Positions 43,860 to 54,410 of a stretch of DNA of 64,000 nt are shown here, piece by piece (position 1 is the stretch's first letter; the number at the start of each line of letters is the position of its first letter). The DNA is from Clostridia bacterium (GTDB lineage: Bacteria; Bacillota; Clostridia; Christensenellales; Borkfalkiaceae). The stretch lies in the NCBI GenBank assembly GCA_017507005.1, contig JAFWBT010000007.1, positions 23,682-87,681 on the forward strand. Reading direction: 5' to 3'. The translations under genes were made by a program, and so were the position numbers. Below the pieces are notes generated by a model that saw only the letters and a list, made by a program, of their open reading frames with translations, did not search any database and was not told the DNA's origin.

Positions 43860-46454
43860 ATGAAACCGATTTATCTTGAATTTTGCGGCATTAACAGTTT
43901 TTCAGAAAAGACGCAAATCGATTTCCGCGCGCTCCTTTCAGGCGGTGTATTTGGTATTTTTGGGAATACGGGCAGCGGCAAGAGCACGATTCTCGATTGT
44001 ATTCATCTTGCCTTGTACGGTGTGATTGAACGCGCAGGGCGTTCGGTGGATTATATCAACTATCGCGAGGAGGAAGCGTACGTCGTGTTCGATTTCGAGC
44101 TGACGACGGAGGGGGTGCGACGGGCATACCGTGTACGCCGCGAACGCAAACGCAAGAACGCGTCTAGCAAGGCAAGTTTGTGGGAATACACCGCCGAGAA
44201 CAAGCTGCTCGCCATAGCGGAAGGTGCGCGCGACGTGGACGCGGCTATCGAAAAAATCGTTGGGCTGGAATTTAACGATTTTAAGATGTGTATCGCCCTG
44301 CCGCAGGGAGATTTTGCGGCGCTTGTGAAAGCGCAAACGTCCGAACGGGTAAAGCTCGTTTCCAGATTGTTCGATTTGGAAAAATACGGCGAACGGCTTT
44401 CCAAAGCGGCAAATGAAAAATATTACGCCGCCGAGCACGCCGTAGAGCTGATTAAGGCGCAAATGGACCAAAACGCCGAGGCGAGCGACGAAATGATTGC
44501 GTCGAAAATTTCAGAATTACAGACGGCGCAAACGGAGCTTGAAGTTATAGAAAAAGAACTGAAAGCGGTTGAGTCGGAATACGAGCGTTTGAGCGCGTTG
44601 AAAAAAGAAAAAGAGGCGCACGAGAGCGATTTAAAGAAATTACAGCAATTACAAACGCGTTTGTTAGAAATGTCGCAAAAGCGTGACGAAATCAAGCGTT
44701 TGGCGTCAGCGCAGGCTTTGATAGAAAAGGCGGACGCGATTGAAAACAATCAGCGCGCCAAAAAGAACGCGCAAGGGGACGCGGTGCGCGCGCACGAGGC
44801 GTGGTTGACGGAGAAAGCTCGTGCAGAGGCGGCGCAAAAAAACTTTGACGAGCAAAAATTTGAGGAAAAGCTCGTAGAATACGCGACGAAGCTGGATAAG
44901 GTACGCGGCGCGACGGCAGATATCATGGCGGCAAACAACGCGCAAAAGGCGTTTGACGAGTGTGCGCAAAAATATAGAGAAATTTCAAAAAATTGTGTAG
45001 AAGAGGACTTTGCCGCGAAGCTAGAAAGCATAGACAAACAGCTTGACGCGCTTGGCGAGGACGATACGCTGCTCGATTATTTGAAGCGGAATTTCAAGGA
45101 CGTGTTGCTGGCGGAAACATACGGCGAAGTGCGGCAAGACCTGCGCGCAATCAAGGAAAAATATCCCGTGGCGGCGACGGATATCGACGCGCTTATAAAA
45201 AAATACACCTTTGCAACGGTGGGCGACGAAAGAAGCTTGGACGTGGCGCAGGTAAATTTGGCGTTCAAGCAACTGGAAGCGGAGAAAAAACGGCTGAGAA
45301 AGGAACGCACGGAGATAGAGAATCGCGAGCGCACGTATAAGGACAACGTATCCAAACGGGATTTGTTGAAAGAAGAAGGGAAAGTGCATCGCGCGGCGTT
45401 GGTAGCGGCGCAGGAAAAAATAGCTTTCCTTGCAGACGTGGGTAGCGAACAGGAACTGGAAGAAGGGCAAAAGCGTTGCAAAGACGCTCAAAAATCGGCG
45501 CAGGAGAAGATAGAGGCGGCGAAAGAAAGAGCGCAAAAATGCCTTGTAGACGAGGAGAAAAACAAAGCCATCGTTGCACAATGCGAGAGCGCGGAACAGA
45601 CGTTGAACGAGGCGTTTGAAAAGGCGCAGCAAAAGAGCGGTTTTGATAGGGTAGACGAGGCGCGCGCATTGATTGCGCGGCTGGGTGATGAAGAACGCGC
45701 GCAAAAGGAATGCGACGAATTTTTTAAGGAATACGAGCTGTATAAGAGCCGATGCGAGCAGGCGGATAAACGGCGTTTGGACGAATATCAAGACGAGCTG
45801 TTTGCGGCGACGCGCGTTATACGCGCGGATAAGAGCAAAGCAAAGGACGAGAAAACCGCCCACATTGCGACCTTGAAAAGCGAGCTGAGCTACTTGGAAA
45901 AAATGCGCGAGAAATATCGCGAGTACGAAGCGGCGTTAAAAGAAAAGCAGAAATGGAAAGACCTTTGCGACGAGTTCCGCTCGCTATTAAAGAGCAACAA
46001 ATTCCTCGAATTTATCGCGACGGAATATTTACAAGAAATCTGTGTTTCGGCGAGCGACACGCTGTTGTCGTTGACGGGTGGAAAGTATTTCTTGCGGTAC
46101 GATAAAGAATTCAAGGTGGGTGACAATCTCGACGGCGGCAACCTTCGCGCGGTGAAAACGCTTTCAGGTGGCGAAACGTTCCTCGTTTCGTTGTCCTTGG
46201 CGCTTTCGCTAAGCGGCGCGATTTGTCAAAAATCCTTACGCCCGATCGAGTTTTTCTTCCTGGACGAGGGCTTTGGCACGTTGGACGAACAGCTGTTGGA
46301 TACCGTTATGAACGTGCTGGGCAAGCTGAGCAAGAATTTTGCCGTGGGATTGATTTCGCACGTGGAAGAGCTGAAACACCGTATCGATAATAAAATTTTG
46401 GTGACGGGCGCGACGGAAACGCACGGCTCGACAATTCGTATCACTAATCTATAA
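43860..46454 (+). CDS. sbcC: Exonuclease subunit SbcC (Rad50 homologue), no zinc hook
   Basis: SMC-like ATPase. It has Walker A GNTGSGKST (35-43), Q-loop LPQGDFA, two long antiparallel coiled coils, an ABC signature LSGGE and Walker B FFLDEGFGTLDE (about 797-808). It works with SbcD on DNA ends and hairpins. At 864 residues it is shorter than most, and I find no C-x-x-C zinc-hook motif at the coil apex (the region about 400-470 is LDALGEDDTLL and on). Dimerisation must therefore use another contact. Confidence 0.92.
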   Translation: MKPIYLEFCGINSFSEKTQIDFRALLSGGVFGIFGNTGSGKSTILDCIHLALYGVIERAGRSVDYINYREEEAYVVFDFELTTEGVRRAYRVRRERKRKNASSKASLWEYTAENKLLAIAEGARDVDAAIEKIVGLEFNDFKMCIALPQGDFAALVKAQTSERVKLVSRLFDLEKYGERLSKAANEKYYAAEHAVELIKAQMDQNAEASDEMIASKISELQTAQTELEVIEKELKAVESEYERLSALKKEKEAHESDLKKLQQLQTRLLEMSQKRDEIKRLASAQALIEKADAIENNQRAKKNAQGDAVRAHEAWLTEKARAEAAQKNFDEQKFEEKLVEYATKLDKVRGATADIMAANNAQKAFDECAQKYREISKNCVEEDFAAKLESIDKQLDALGEDDTLLDYLKRNFKDVLLAETYGEVRQDLRAIKEKYPVAATDIDALIKKYTFATVGDERSLDVAQVNLAFKQLEAEKKRLRKERTEIENRERTYKDNVSKRDLLKEEGKVHRAALVAAQEKIAFLADVGSEQELEEGQKRCKDAQKSAQEKIEAAKERAQKCLVDEEKNKAIVAQCESAEQTLNEAFEKAQQKSGFDRVDEARALIARLGDEERAQKECDEFFKEYELYKSRCEQADKRRLDEYQDELFAATRVIRADKSKAKDEKTAHIATLKSELSYLEKMREKYREYEAALKEKQKWKDLCDEFRSLLKSNKFLEFIATEYLQEICVSASDTLLSLTGGKYFLRYDKEFKVGDNLDGGNLRAVKTLSGGETFLVSLSLALSLSGAICQKSLRPIEFFFLDEGFGTLDEQLLDTVMNVLGKLSKNFAVGLISHVEELKHRIDNKILVTGATETHGSTIRITNL

Positions 46455-46538
46455 AAAACGAACGATAAACGGACGATTAAACGAGCGTCAAAAGACACAA
46501 TAAGAGGAAAAATAGAAAAATAAGGAAAACACTATACT

Positions 46539-48242
46539 ATGATTGTTAGCGCAATAGCCTTATGGAAAAAATTTAATTTAAAAACGCCGCTTGGAGCGAG
46601 CGAGTGGGGGATAGACGAACGCCACGGTGCGCGGTTTAGCCACGTGTCCTATTCAGGGCATACGGTCAGCGACGGCAGCGTGCGTATTTATGCGCGGTTT
46701 GGTCGTCCTTTGGGAGAGGGGAAAAGACCGACGATTCTGCTCCTGCCTGACGCAGGCGAAGCGACGGATAAGGAATTGATGAGCTATTTCGTCGAAAAGG
46801 GCTACGCGGTGCTGATGCCCGATTATTCAGGAAAAATGGAAAACGACGGCGATCTTGTGATGCGTACCATTTATCCCGATTCTCTCGAACACGGCAATTA
46901 CGAAAAAGCGCGTGGGCTGTACGATATGGAAAATTTGGCGGCGGAGGATACGACGTGGTTCGAATGGACGCACGTTGCGCTTAGCTCGATTGAGTATTTG
47001 AAAACGCGCGCCGACGTTGGCAATATCGGTATCGTCGGGATTCGTAAAGGCGGCGATATCGCTTGGCAGGCTATGCTTTCGCCCGATATCAAATGCGGTA
47101 TTCCCGTGAACGCGGCTGGCTGGCGTTCGTTTATGACGGTGGCAAAATTCGGCGATAATATTATGCACAATCTCAGCGACGACACGCACCGTTATATCGC
47201 GGCGGTGGAGGCGCAGTCGTACGCGCCGTACGTTAAATGTCCCGTATTGATGCTGTGCGCGCTCCGTGACGACGGTTTCGATTGCGACAGAGCGTACGAT
47301 ACGTATTCGCGTATCGGCAACGACGACGGCAACGCGTTGGTGTATTCGGCGGACACGGGGGCTTGTATCGGCCCGAACGCCTTGACGGATATGGATTTGT
47401 TCTTGGAAAAGAACCTCAAAGGCAGAGAAATTTATATTCCTGATACGCTCAACGTCACGCTGACGGAGAGTGACGAGGGACTGAACGTGTTGGTGGAATG
47501 CGACAAGGAAGGTATTTTGGAAGAAGCGGGCGTGTTCTACGCCGAGGCGGACGTACGCACGAAATCCACCTATCGAGATTGGCGTTGTATGTATAAAACG
47601 GACGGCGTTTCCGTCAAAAACGGAAAGCTGGAATGTACGATAAAGCCTTTCGAGGGCGCGAGCGCGGCGTTCGTGTATGCGTACGCGAAATATATCAACG
47701 GTTTCCGCGTGATGTCCAAGATTACTTGTAAACGTTTTACCAAACCGAACGCGGCGGCGGTAAGAAGCCGCAGGCTCTTTTCAGGCAAAGCGGAAATGGA
47801 CAGCTTTGGCGTGGCGCAGCACGAGGACTATTCGTTGGGCGGTATCTTTTTGGAAAGAGAGGCTGTGCCCAAGATGACGCAGGGCTACGGCGATATTACG
47901 GGCGCGTATTCGGTGGGTGGTATTAAGACGTACAAAATCAGCTCGCCTAAATATATACCGCAGGAAAACGCATTGTTGGAATTCGACGTGTATTTCCCTA
48001 TGGACGACGAACTCATCGTCACCATTGAGGCGGCGGACGTGGAAAAGGGCGCAGAACGTTATTCGTGTACCGTTCCTGTGCGAGGCGGCGGGAAATGGAA
48101 ACGTATCATTTTAAAAGCGGCGGATTTTAAAGGCGAAAAATACGGTATGCCGTTGCAGAATTTTTACGAAGGCAAAGCGATTACGTTCGATAGCGCGAAC
48201 GACGATACGGAATATTCCATAACGAATATTCTTTGGCTGTGA
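46539..48242 (+). CDS. Alpha/beta-hydrolase-fold protein with altered nucleophile site
   Basis: A 567-residue protein. The N-terminal half reads like a dienelactone-hydrolase/X-Pro-dipeptidase type fold ([45 protein letters not shown]). At the nucleophile elbow, where G-x-S-x-G is expected, it has G167-I-R-K-G-G, so Arg169 replaces Ser. The C-terminal half is a beta-rich, carbohydrate-binding-like domain. No signal peptide is seen. It is either a non-catalytic binding protein or a divergent enzyme. Confidence 0.6.
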   Translation: MIVSAIALWKKFNLKTPLGASEWGIDERHGARFSHVSYSGHTVSDGSVRIYARFGRPLGEGKRPTILLLPDAGEATDKELMSYFVEKGYAVLMPDYSGKMENDGDLVMRTIYPDSLEHGNYEKARGLYDMENLAAEDTTWFEWTHVALSSIEYLKTRADVGNIGIVGIRKGGDIAWQAMLSPDIKCGIPVNAAGWRSFMTVAKFGDNIMHNLSDDTHRYIAAVEAQSYAPYVKCPVLMLCALRDDGFDCDRAYDTYSRIGNDDGNALVYSADTGACIGPNALTDMDLFLEKNLKGREIYIPDTLNVTLTESDEGLNVLVECDKEGILEEAGVFYAEADVRTKSTYRDWRCMYKTDGVSVKNGKLECTIKPFEGASAAFVYAYAKYINGFRVMSKITCKRFTKPNAAAVRSRRLFSGKAEMDSFGVAQHEDYSLGGIFLEREAVPKMTQGYGDITGAYSVGGIKTYKISSPKYIPQENALLEFDVYFPMDDELIVTIEAADVEKGAERYSCTVPVRGGGKWKRIILKAADFKGEKYGMPLQNFYEGKAITFDSANDDTEYSITNILWL

Positions 48243-48254
48243 TTTGAAATATAA

Positions 48255-48282
48255 AAAAGGTGGGCACCATGTACGAGACGAA
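48255..48282 (+). repeat. Dispersed 28-bp motif, copy 12 (over the DUF951 start)
   Basis: Left arm AAAAGG, centre TGGGCACCAT, right arm GTACGAGACGAA. The motif itself carries the ribosome site (AAGGTGG) and the ATG of the gene. Confidence 0.7.
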
Positions 48283-48466
48283 TACGCTGTTGACGTTAAA
48301 AAAGCCACATCCCTGCGGTGGAGTGCAATGGAAAGTGGTGCGCGTTGGCGCGGATATCAAGGTGCAGTGCCTCACCTGTGGGAAATACGTCAATTTGACG
48401 CGCGACGAATTGAAAAAACGAGTGAAATCGTCGCAAAATCCGTCGGACGGCGGTGTGGGAGAATAA
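48269..48466 (+). CDS. DUF951 family small protein
   Basis: A 65-residue protein with [18 protein letters not shown] and [11 protein letters not shown], the DUF951 signature with Cys residues that likely bind zinc. The family is conserved in Bacillota and of unknown function, often near ychF or parB genes. Its first residues M-Y-E-T-N are specified by the 28-bp motif. lepB starts 4 bp after its stop. Confidence 0.88.
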   Translation: MYETNTLLTLKKPHPCGGVQWKVVRVGADIKVQCLTCGKYVNLTRDELKKRVKSSQNPSDGGVGE

Positions 48467-48469
48467 GGC

Positions 48470-49105
48470 ATGGAAAGAGATTTGCGAGACGGTGAATTAT
48501 ACGAGGCGCGCTTTGGTTGGAAGGAAAGCCGCGCAACGTTTTGGTTTTACGCGGTAATCGTATTCTTGCTGTGCGCCGTCATTTTAGCGAGGGACTATTG
48601 GGTGCGCACGTTCAGCCGCGTAGAGGTGGACGGGCGGTCGATGGAACGAACGTTGCAATCGGGCGATAAGCTCTTGATGCGGTACGTGGAGGCGGAAGAG
48701 TTGCAACGCGGCGACGTTATCGTCGTGTACGTGGGCGATTATGCGGAGTTTGCAGGTACGAATACCAACTATCTTATCAAACGGCTGATTGCTATCGAAG
48801 GGGATAAGGTGAAATTTGACGAGGGGCAGCTGTATATCCAGTACAAAAACACGTTCGGTTGGCAGCTGGTAGACGAGCCGTACGCCTATTATACGGACGT
48901 ATCGGAATACCCCGAGTTTGAATATAAAGTGGGACAAGGCGAGATATTTTTTCTCGGCGACAACCGCAATCAAAGCTGTGACAGCCGTTACAACCAGCCG
49001 CAAGGCTCGCGGTTGGAACGGTTGTATAAGGCGGAGGACGTCATCGGCGTCGTGCCTGATTGGGCGGTGCAGTATCGGGATATTTTGGAAAAGATATTCT
49101 TTTAA
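48470..49105 (+). CDS. lepB: Signal peptidase I
   Basis: Removes signal peptides from secreted proteins. One N-terminal membrane anchor (24-41), catalytic Ser57 in DGRSMERTL, catalytic Lys104 in YLIKRLIAI, and the box [14 protein letters not shown]. The 211-residue, single-anchor form is typical of Gram-positive bacteria. Confidence 0.95.
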   Translation: MERDLRDGELYEARFGWKESRATFWFYAVIVFLLCAVILARDYWVRTFSRVEVDGRSMERTLQSGDKLLMRYVEAEELQRGDVIVVYVGDYAEFAGTNTNYLIKRLIAIEGDKVKFDEGQLYIQYKNTFGWQLVDEPYAYYTDVSEYPEFEYKVGQGEIFFLGDNRNQSCDSRYNQPQGSRLERLYKAEDVIGVVPDWAVQYRDILEKIFF

Positions 49106-49155
49106 AGATACTTGCAAGCAAAAAATATGGTAAAAAAATTAAGGAGTAGAGATAT

Positions 49156-50001
49156 ATGGCAGTACGTATTACTTCGGATAGCACTTGCGATCTGGGGCGT
49201 TTAGTGAAAGAAAGAGAGATTGGCATTTTGCCTTTGGGCGTAAACTTGGCGGAAAAATCCTATTTGGACGGTGTGGATATCACGCCCGAGGATATTTTTA
49301 AATTCGTTGAAGAAACGAAAATTTTGCCCAAAACCAACGCGCCGAGCATCGCTGAATATGAAGAATTTTTTGCAGAGCAGTTAAAGCTGGGCGACGAGGT
49401 CATGCATTTTAATATTTCCGCAAAAAGCTCCGGCTCGCATAATATGGTGGTGCAGGCGGCGGCGAATTTTAACGGCAAAGTGCGCGTTATTGACAGTATG
49501 GCGCTTTCGTCGGGGCAGGGTTTGCTCGTAGTGAAGGCGGCGGATTTGCGCGACGAGGGCAAGACGGCGGAAGAGATAGAGGAGATTATTTTGTCGCTGA
49601 GAGAACGGGTGAATACGTCTTTCGTGCCTGACAGCCTCGACTATTTGTATAAAGGCGGCCGCGTGTCCAAGATGACGATGTACGGGGCGAATTTGTTAAA
49701 AATTCATCCCGAGATTATGATGGAAAGCGGTCAGCTTATCCCTGGTAAAAAATATCGCGGTAAAATGACGATGTGCGTTAAACAGTACATTGAAGATTTG
49801 TATCATAAATATCCCAGCTACGATAAGACGCGTTGCTTTATCACCCACTCGACGGCGGATGAGGAGATCGTGCAGGTGGCAAGGGATAAAGTGAAAGAGC
49901 TGTTTGAATTCGACGAAGTGGTAGAAACGGTGGCAGGCTCGATTATCACTAGCCATTGCGGTAAAAATACGTTGGGCGTATTGTTCATTTATAATAAATA
50001 A
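49156..50001 (+). CDS. DegV family fatty-acid-binding protein
   Basis: A 281-residue protein with the DegV N-terminal motif VRITSDSTCDL, an ISAKSSGSHNMV lipid-carboxylate loop and DSLDYLYKGGRVSKM. Studied members (FakB) bind fatty acids for phosphorylation by FakA; no fakA is near, so the fatty acid role is inferred. It stands in a co-directional run with lepB. Confidence 0.92.
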   Translation: MAVRITSDSTCDLGRLVKEREIGILPLGVNLAEKSYLDGVDITPEDIFKFVEETKILPKTNAPSIAEYEEFFAEQLKLGDEVMHFNISAKSSGSHNMVVQAAANFNGKVRVIDSMALSSGQGLLVVKAADLRDEGKTAEEIEEIILSLRERVNTSFVPDSLDYLYKGGRVSKMTMYGANLLKIHPEIMMESGQLIPGKKYRGKMTMCVKQYIEDLYHKYPSYDKTRCFITHSTADEEIVQVARDKVKELFEFDEVVETVAGSIITSHCGKNTLGVLFIYNK

Positions 50002-50034
50002 GACAAAAAAGGGTAAAACAGGAGAACGGTAAAA

Positions 50035-50697
50035 ATGATGACTTCCGTTTATAACGACGCCGATTTGTTGTCGGTGTATAAGCAGAGAAAGAAAACGTTG
50101 GGGGTGTTTTGGGCGGTGACGCTCGTATACGCCGCGTTTTGTATCGCTTGGCTGATATATCATATATCCTTGCCGTACGGCTCGTCTATGGATATCCTGC
50201 CGAAAATTATGGTGTACGTAGTGACGGCATTGTACGTAATATTTATTTTTCCGTTTATGGGTATACGATTCAGCCGTGTAAACCGTTATTATAAGGCACT
50301 GGTGAATTTTTCCGAGGGCTTGAAAAGCGAAGAAAAGAACTATTTTTATTGCTTTGAAAAACACAGCCTGCAAAAGGATAATATCGACGTCACCTATTGC
50401 GTTTTTGAATCGTGGAGCAAAAAACGTAAAGAGTGGATGGACCGCGAAGTGTATTTTGACGTAGAAAAACCCTTGCCTGATTTTGGCAGCGGCGACCACG
50501 TTTTGTACGTAACGCAGAGCAACTTTATTCTTCAATACGACGTATTAGAACGCGGCGTTTTCGAGTTTGAAGAGGTAGACGACGAAGAAGAATACGAAGA
50601 GCTTAGCGAAAAAGCGGCGGAAGAAACGGAACAACGCTTGTCGGAAACGGTGGATAGCGAAGAAACGAAAACCGCAGAAGAAACGGAAAACGAATAA
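50035..50697 (+). CDS. Two-segment membrane protein, acidic tail
   Basis: Not recognised. It has 220 residues, with two membrane segments (about 23-42 and 57-77), a soluble domain of alternating strands (SLQKDNIDVTYCVFESW), and a very acidic Glu-rich tail after 185. It follows degV by 33 bp and is probably co-transcribed. Confidence 0.65.
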   Translation: MMTSVYNDADLLSVYKQRKKTLGVFWAVTLVYAAFCIAWLIYHISLPYGSSMDILPKIMVYVVTALYVIFIFPFMGIRFSRVNRYYKALVNFSEGLKSEEKNYFYCFEKHSLQKDNIDVTYCVFESWSKKRKEWMDREVYFDVEKPLPDFGSGDHVLYVTQSNFILQYDVLERGVFEFEEVDDEEEYEELSEKAAEETEQRLSETVDSEETKTAEETENE

Positions 50698-50708
50698 GAT
50701 AAAAAATG

Positions 50709-50736
50709 AAAACGGGGCTACCGTGTACGCGTTGAA
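50709..50736 (+). repeat. Dispersed 28-bp motif, copy 13
   Basis: Perfect arms, centre GGGCTACCGT. It ends 69 bp before the ACT-domain gene start. Confidence 0.9.
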
Positions 50737-50805
50737 AGGTGCGCGGCGGCAATAAAATAATACAATAAAAGAGAATAGAATAAAGAACTTTTAAGGAGAA
50801 ATAGT

Positions 50806-51075
50806 ATGAGAGCAGTCGTCACCGTAACGGGTAAAGACAAAAAAGGTATCATTGCAAAGGTCAGCGCGTTTTTGGCGGAAAAGGGTGTAAATATCGAAGA
50901 CATTTCGCAGACGATTTTGGGCGAATATTTCGCTATGATTATGATTGTGGATATGAGCGAGGCGAAAAAAGAGCTTTCCACGTTGGCGCAAGAGGCGGCG
51001 GAGCTGGGCAAGCAGATTGGTATGTCCATTTATATCCAGCACGAAGACATTTTCAACGCAATGCACAACGTATAA
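50806..51075 (+). CDS. ACT domain protein (UPF0237)
   Basis: An 89-residue single ACT domain (MRAVVTVTGKDKKGIIAKVSAFLAE), a small-molecule, usually amino-acid, sensor. It is consistently paired with the DUF711 gene that follows after 42 bp; the two are thought to act together, but no reaction is known. AAGGAG site before the ATG. Confidence 0.92.
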   Translation: MRAVVTVTGKDKKGIIAKVSAFLAEKGVNIEDISQTILGEYFAMIMIVDMSEAKKELSTLAQEAAELGKQIGMSIYIQHEDIFNAMHNV

Positions 51076-51117
51076 GCTTTTGCGAGGAATTCAAGACGAG
51101 GAATAAGGAGAAAGGTT

Positions 51118-52473
51118 ATGTTCAGTAATAACGACGTTTTGGAAACCATCGCAATGGTGGAAAAGGAGCATTTGGATATTCGTACGATTACGATGGGGAT
51201 ATCCTTGCTTAGCTGTATCCGCGACAGCGCGGAAGAAACAGCGCAAAAGGTGTACGACCACGTTTGTAAAAAAGCGGAAAATATCGTAAAAACGGCGACG
51301 GAGCTTGCAGGGGAATACGGTATTCCTATCGTGAACAAGCGTGTTTCCGTCACGCCCGTCAGCTTGCTGTGCGCGGCGTTTCCTGAAAAAGCGCCACTGA
51401 TTGGTAAGGCGTTGGACGATGCGGCGTCGACGCTCGGGATTGATTTCTTGGGCGGCTATTCCGCGCTCGTGCAAAAGGCGACGGCGGATTATGAAAGAAA
51501 GTTTATCCAAACGATTCCCGAAGTGCTGGCTACGACGAACCGTCTGTGTTCGTCTGTCAACGTCGGCTCTACCAAGACGGGTATCAATATGGAAGCGGTA
51601 AAATTGATGGGCGAAGCGTTCAAAGAAGCGGCTTTTCTCACGAAAGACAAAGACGGTATCGGCGCGGCGAAGCTGGTGGCGTTTTGTAACGCCGTAGAGG
51701 ACAATCCCTTCATGGCAGGGGCGTTCCACGGCGTTGGCGAGGCGGACACGGTGATTAACGTCGGCGTTTCCGGGCCTGGCGTAGTAAAGCACGCTTTGGA
51801 ACAAATCCCGAACGCAGACCTCACGGAAGCGGCAGAAATGATAAAGCGCACGGCGTTCAAGATAACGCGCGCAGGTCAGCTTGTGGCAAAAGAAGCGGCA
51901 AGGCGTTTGAACGCGCAGTTTGGTATTGTCGATTTGTCCCTTGCGCCCACGCCGGCGATGGGGGATTCGGTGGCAATGATTTTGGAAGAGCTTGGCGTGG
52001 AAACGGTAGGCGGACACGGCACGACGGCGGCGTTGGCAATGCTGAACGACGCGGTGAAAAAGGGCGGCGTAATGGCGTCGTCGCGCGTAGGCGGTCTTTC
52101 GGGCGCGTTTATTCCCGTTTCCGAGGATATCGGTATGATTCGCGCGGCGGAAAAGGGTGTGATTACGCTGGACAAGCTGGAAGCAATGACGTGCGTTTGC
52201 AGCGTTGGCTTGGATATGATAGCAATTCCCGGCGATACGCCTGCAACGACGATTGCGGCAATGATAGCAGACGAAGCGGCGATTGGTATGATTAACAACA
52301 AAACGACGGCGGTGCGTATTATCCCTGCGCCCGGCAAAACGGTGGGCGAGCAGGTCAGCTTTGGCGGTCTGTTGGGCAGAGCGCCGATTATGCCCGTACA
52401 CGAATGCGATTCTTCGCGTTTAATTAACCGCGGCGGCAATATCCCTGCGCCTATCCACAGCTTTAAAAACTAA
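51118..52473 (+). CDS. DUF711 (UPF0210) family protein
   Basis: A 451-residue protein beginning with [23 protein letters not shown], with [24 protein letters not shown] and [16 protein letters not shown] typical of UPF0210. Structural work on the family shows a glycyl-radical-enzyme-like barrel, but the function is unknown. It follows its usual ACT-domain partner. Confidence 0.92.
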   Translation: MFSNNDVLETIAMVEKEHLDIRTITMGISLLSCIRDSAEETAQKVYDHVCKKAENIVKTATELAGEYGIPIVNKRVSVTPVSLLCAAFPEKAPLIGKALDDAASTLGIDFLGGYSALVQKATADYERKFIQTIPEVLATTNRLCSSVNVGSTKTGINMEAVKLMGEAFKEAAFLTKDKDGIGAAKLVAFCNAVEDNPFMAGAFHGVGEADTVINVGVSGPGVVKHALEQIPNADLTEAAEMIKRTAFKITRAGQLVAKEAARRLNAQFGIVDLSLAPTPAMGDSVAMILEELGVETVGGHGTTAALAMLNDAVKKGGVMASSRVGGLSGAFIPVSEDIGMIRAAEKGVITLDKLEAMTCVCSVGLDMIAIPGDTPATTIAAMIADEAAIGMINNKTTAVRIIPAPGKTVGEQVSFGGLLGRAPIMPVHECDSSRLINRGGNIPAPIHSFKN

Positions 52474-52530
52474 CGCGACGTGGAGAGAAACTCCACAAAA
52501 TAATTTTTGTAAAGAACGTATCTTTCCCTC

Positions 52531-52558
52531 TAAACGGGGGTACCATGTACGAGTTTAA
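52531..52558 (+). repeat. Dispersed 28-bp motif, copy 14
   Basis: Left arm TAAACG, centre GGGGTACCAT, right arm GTACGAGTTTAA. It ends 27 bp before the pepF start. Confidence 0.8.
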
Positions 52559-52585
52559 TAATAAAAAAGTCAAGGAGAAGATAAT

Positions 52586-54364
52586 ATGGAAAGAAATGAA
52601 ATACCTCAGAATTTGAAATGGAACGTAGCGGACATTTTTGCGAGCGACGAGGACTGGGAAAAGGAATATAAGGCAGTCGAGGCGGCGTATTCCGATTACG
52701 ATTTTACTCCCTATAAAGGCAAGCTGGGCGACAAAAAAGTATTGTTGCAGTGCTTTGAATTGAGCGACACCATTTCCCGTAAGATTGAAAAAGTGTATAT
52801 TTACGCGCATTTGCGTCACGACGAGGATTTGCGTATCGGCAAATATACTTCTGCGTATGCAATGGTAGGCGGCTTGATTTCCAAAATCTTCGCGCAGCTT
52901 TCTTTCGTGGAGCCGGAACTCACCGCGCTTTCGGACGAAACGTTGCAGGGCTTTATCAACGATCCTGATTTTGCACCCTATGAATATCGTTTGCGTAAAA
53001 TTATGGCAGGCAAGGCGCACGTGCTTAGCGAGGCGGAAGAAAAACTGCTGACGCTTGGCGGCGACGTAATGCGCGGTTTCCAAGGCGTGTTCACGATGCT
53101 CGCGAACGCAAATCTCAATCTTCCCAAGGCAATGCTCGGCGGCGAAGAAGTGCAGATGAGCCACGGCTTATACGGCGTAGCGTTGCATACGGGTAACGCA
53201 GAGGAAAGAAAGGAATGGTTTAAAAAATATTACAGCGCGTATATCAATTTGATTGATTCGATTACGCAAACCTATTACAACAACGTTAAAAAGGACGTTT
53301 TCTATAAGACGGTGAGAAAATACGACAGCTGTATGGCAAGAGCCATGGACGGCGAGGACGTAGATATCGCGGTGTATAACAACCTGATTGAAGCGGTGCA
53401 CGCGGCTTTGCCCATTATGCACGAATATATCTCTATACGTAAAGAAGTGACGGGGCTGGAAGAACAGCATATGTACGATATTTACGTGCCTCTTGTCGAG
53501 GACGCCGATATCAAAATGCCGTTCGATGAAGCGTACGAGCTGGTAATCGAAGGTCTTGCGCCGCTCGGCGAAGACTATCAAAACCTTTTGAGAAAGGGTA
53601 GAAACGAGGGCTGGATTGACGTTTGTGAAAACGAAGGCAAGCGTAGCGGCGCGTATTCGTCGGGCGTGTTCGATACTCACCCGTACGTATTGTTGAATTA
53701 TCAGCAGACGACCAACGATATTTTCACGGTGGCGCACGAAATGGGACACGCGTTGCACACCTACAAATCCAACGCAACACAGCCGTATGCAAAGGCGGAT
53801 TATACCATTTTCCTTGCGGAAATCGCCAGCACTGTTAACGAAGTACTCCTTTTAAAGCATCTCTATAAAAAGACGGACGATAAGAATTTGAAGAAATATC
53901 TTTTGAATTATTATATGGATATGATTCGCGCGACGATGTTCCGTCAAACGCAGTTTGCAGAGTTTGAACAAATCGCGCACGCAAAGGCGGAGGCAGGCGA
54001 GCCGTTGACGAAGGAAAACCTCAACGCCGTATACTATCAGCTGAACAAAGATTATTACGGCGACGGCATTATTCACGACGAGGAGATTGCGTATGAATGG
54101 GCGCGTATCCCGCATTTCTATACGTCTTTCTACGTTTACAAATATGCAACGGGTATCATTTCCGCGATTTCTATCGTGAAGCGTATCCTTGCCGAGGGCG
54201 AGAGTGCGGTGAACGAATACTTTGCATTCCTTTCCTCGGGCGGCTGTACCGATCCCGTCAGCATCCTGAAAAAGGCAGGCGTCGATTTGACGACGAAAGC
54301 GCCTTTCGAGGCTGCTATGCAGGAATTTAAGGATACCTTGGAAGAATTTAAGAGCCTGCTGTAA
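52586..54364 (+). CDS. pepF: Oligoendopeptidase F (M3 family)
   Basis: Cytoplasmic zinc metallopeptidase that cuts oligopeptides. HEMGH at 384-388 and the downstream Glu in FLAEIASTVNE supply the metal ligands. YSSGVFDTHPYVLLNY and IPHFYTSFYVYKYATG are family marks. The length (592) is typical. Confidence 0.95.
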   Translation: MERNEIPQNLKWNVADIFASDEDWEKEYKAVEAAYSDYDFTPYKGKLGDKKVLLQCFELSDTISRKIEKVYIYAHLRHDEDLRIGKYTSAYAMVGGLISKIFAQLSFVEPELTALSDETLQGFINDPDFAPYEYRLRKIMAGKAHVLSEAEEKLLTLGGDVMRGFQGVFTMLANANLNLPKAMLGGEEVQMSHGLYGVALHTGNAEERKEWFKKYYSAYINLIDSITQTYYNNVKKDVFYKTVRKYDSCMARAMDGEDVDIAVYNNLIEAVHAALPIMHEYISIRKEVTGLEEQHMYDIYVPLVEDADIKMPFDEAYELVIEGLAPLGEDYQNLLRKGRNEGWIDVCENEGKRSGAYSSGVFDTHPYVLLNYQQTTNDIFTVAHEMGHALHTYKSNATQPYAKADYTIFLAEIASTVNEVLLLKHLYKKTDDKNLKKYLLNYYMDMIRATMFRQTQFAEFEQIAHAKAEAGEPLTKENLNAVYYQLNKDYYGDGIIHDEEIAYEWARIPHFYTSFYVYKYATGIISAISIVKRILAEGESAVNEYFAFLSSGGCTDPVSILKKAGVDLTTKAPFEAAMQEFKDTLEEFKSLL

Positions 54365-54410
54365 GGTTTTAAAAAAGCGGATTCAAAAATTCTAATATTT
54401 AGAAAAACAT

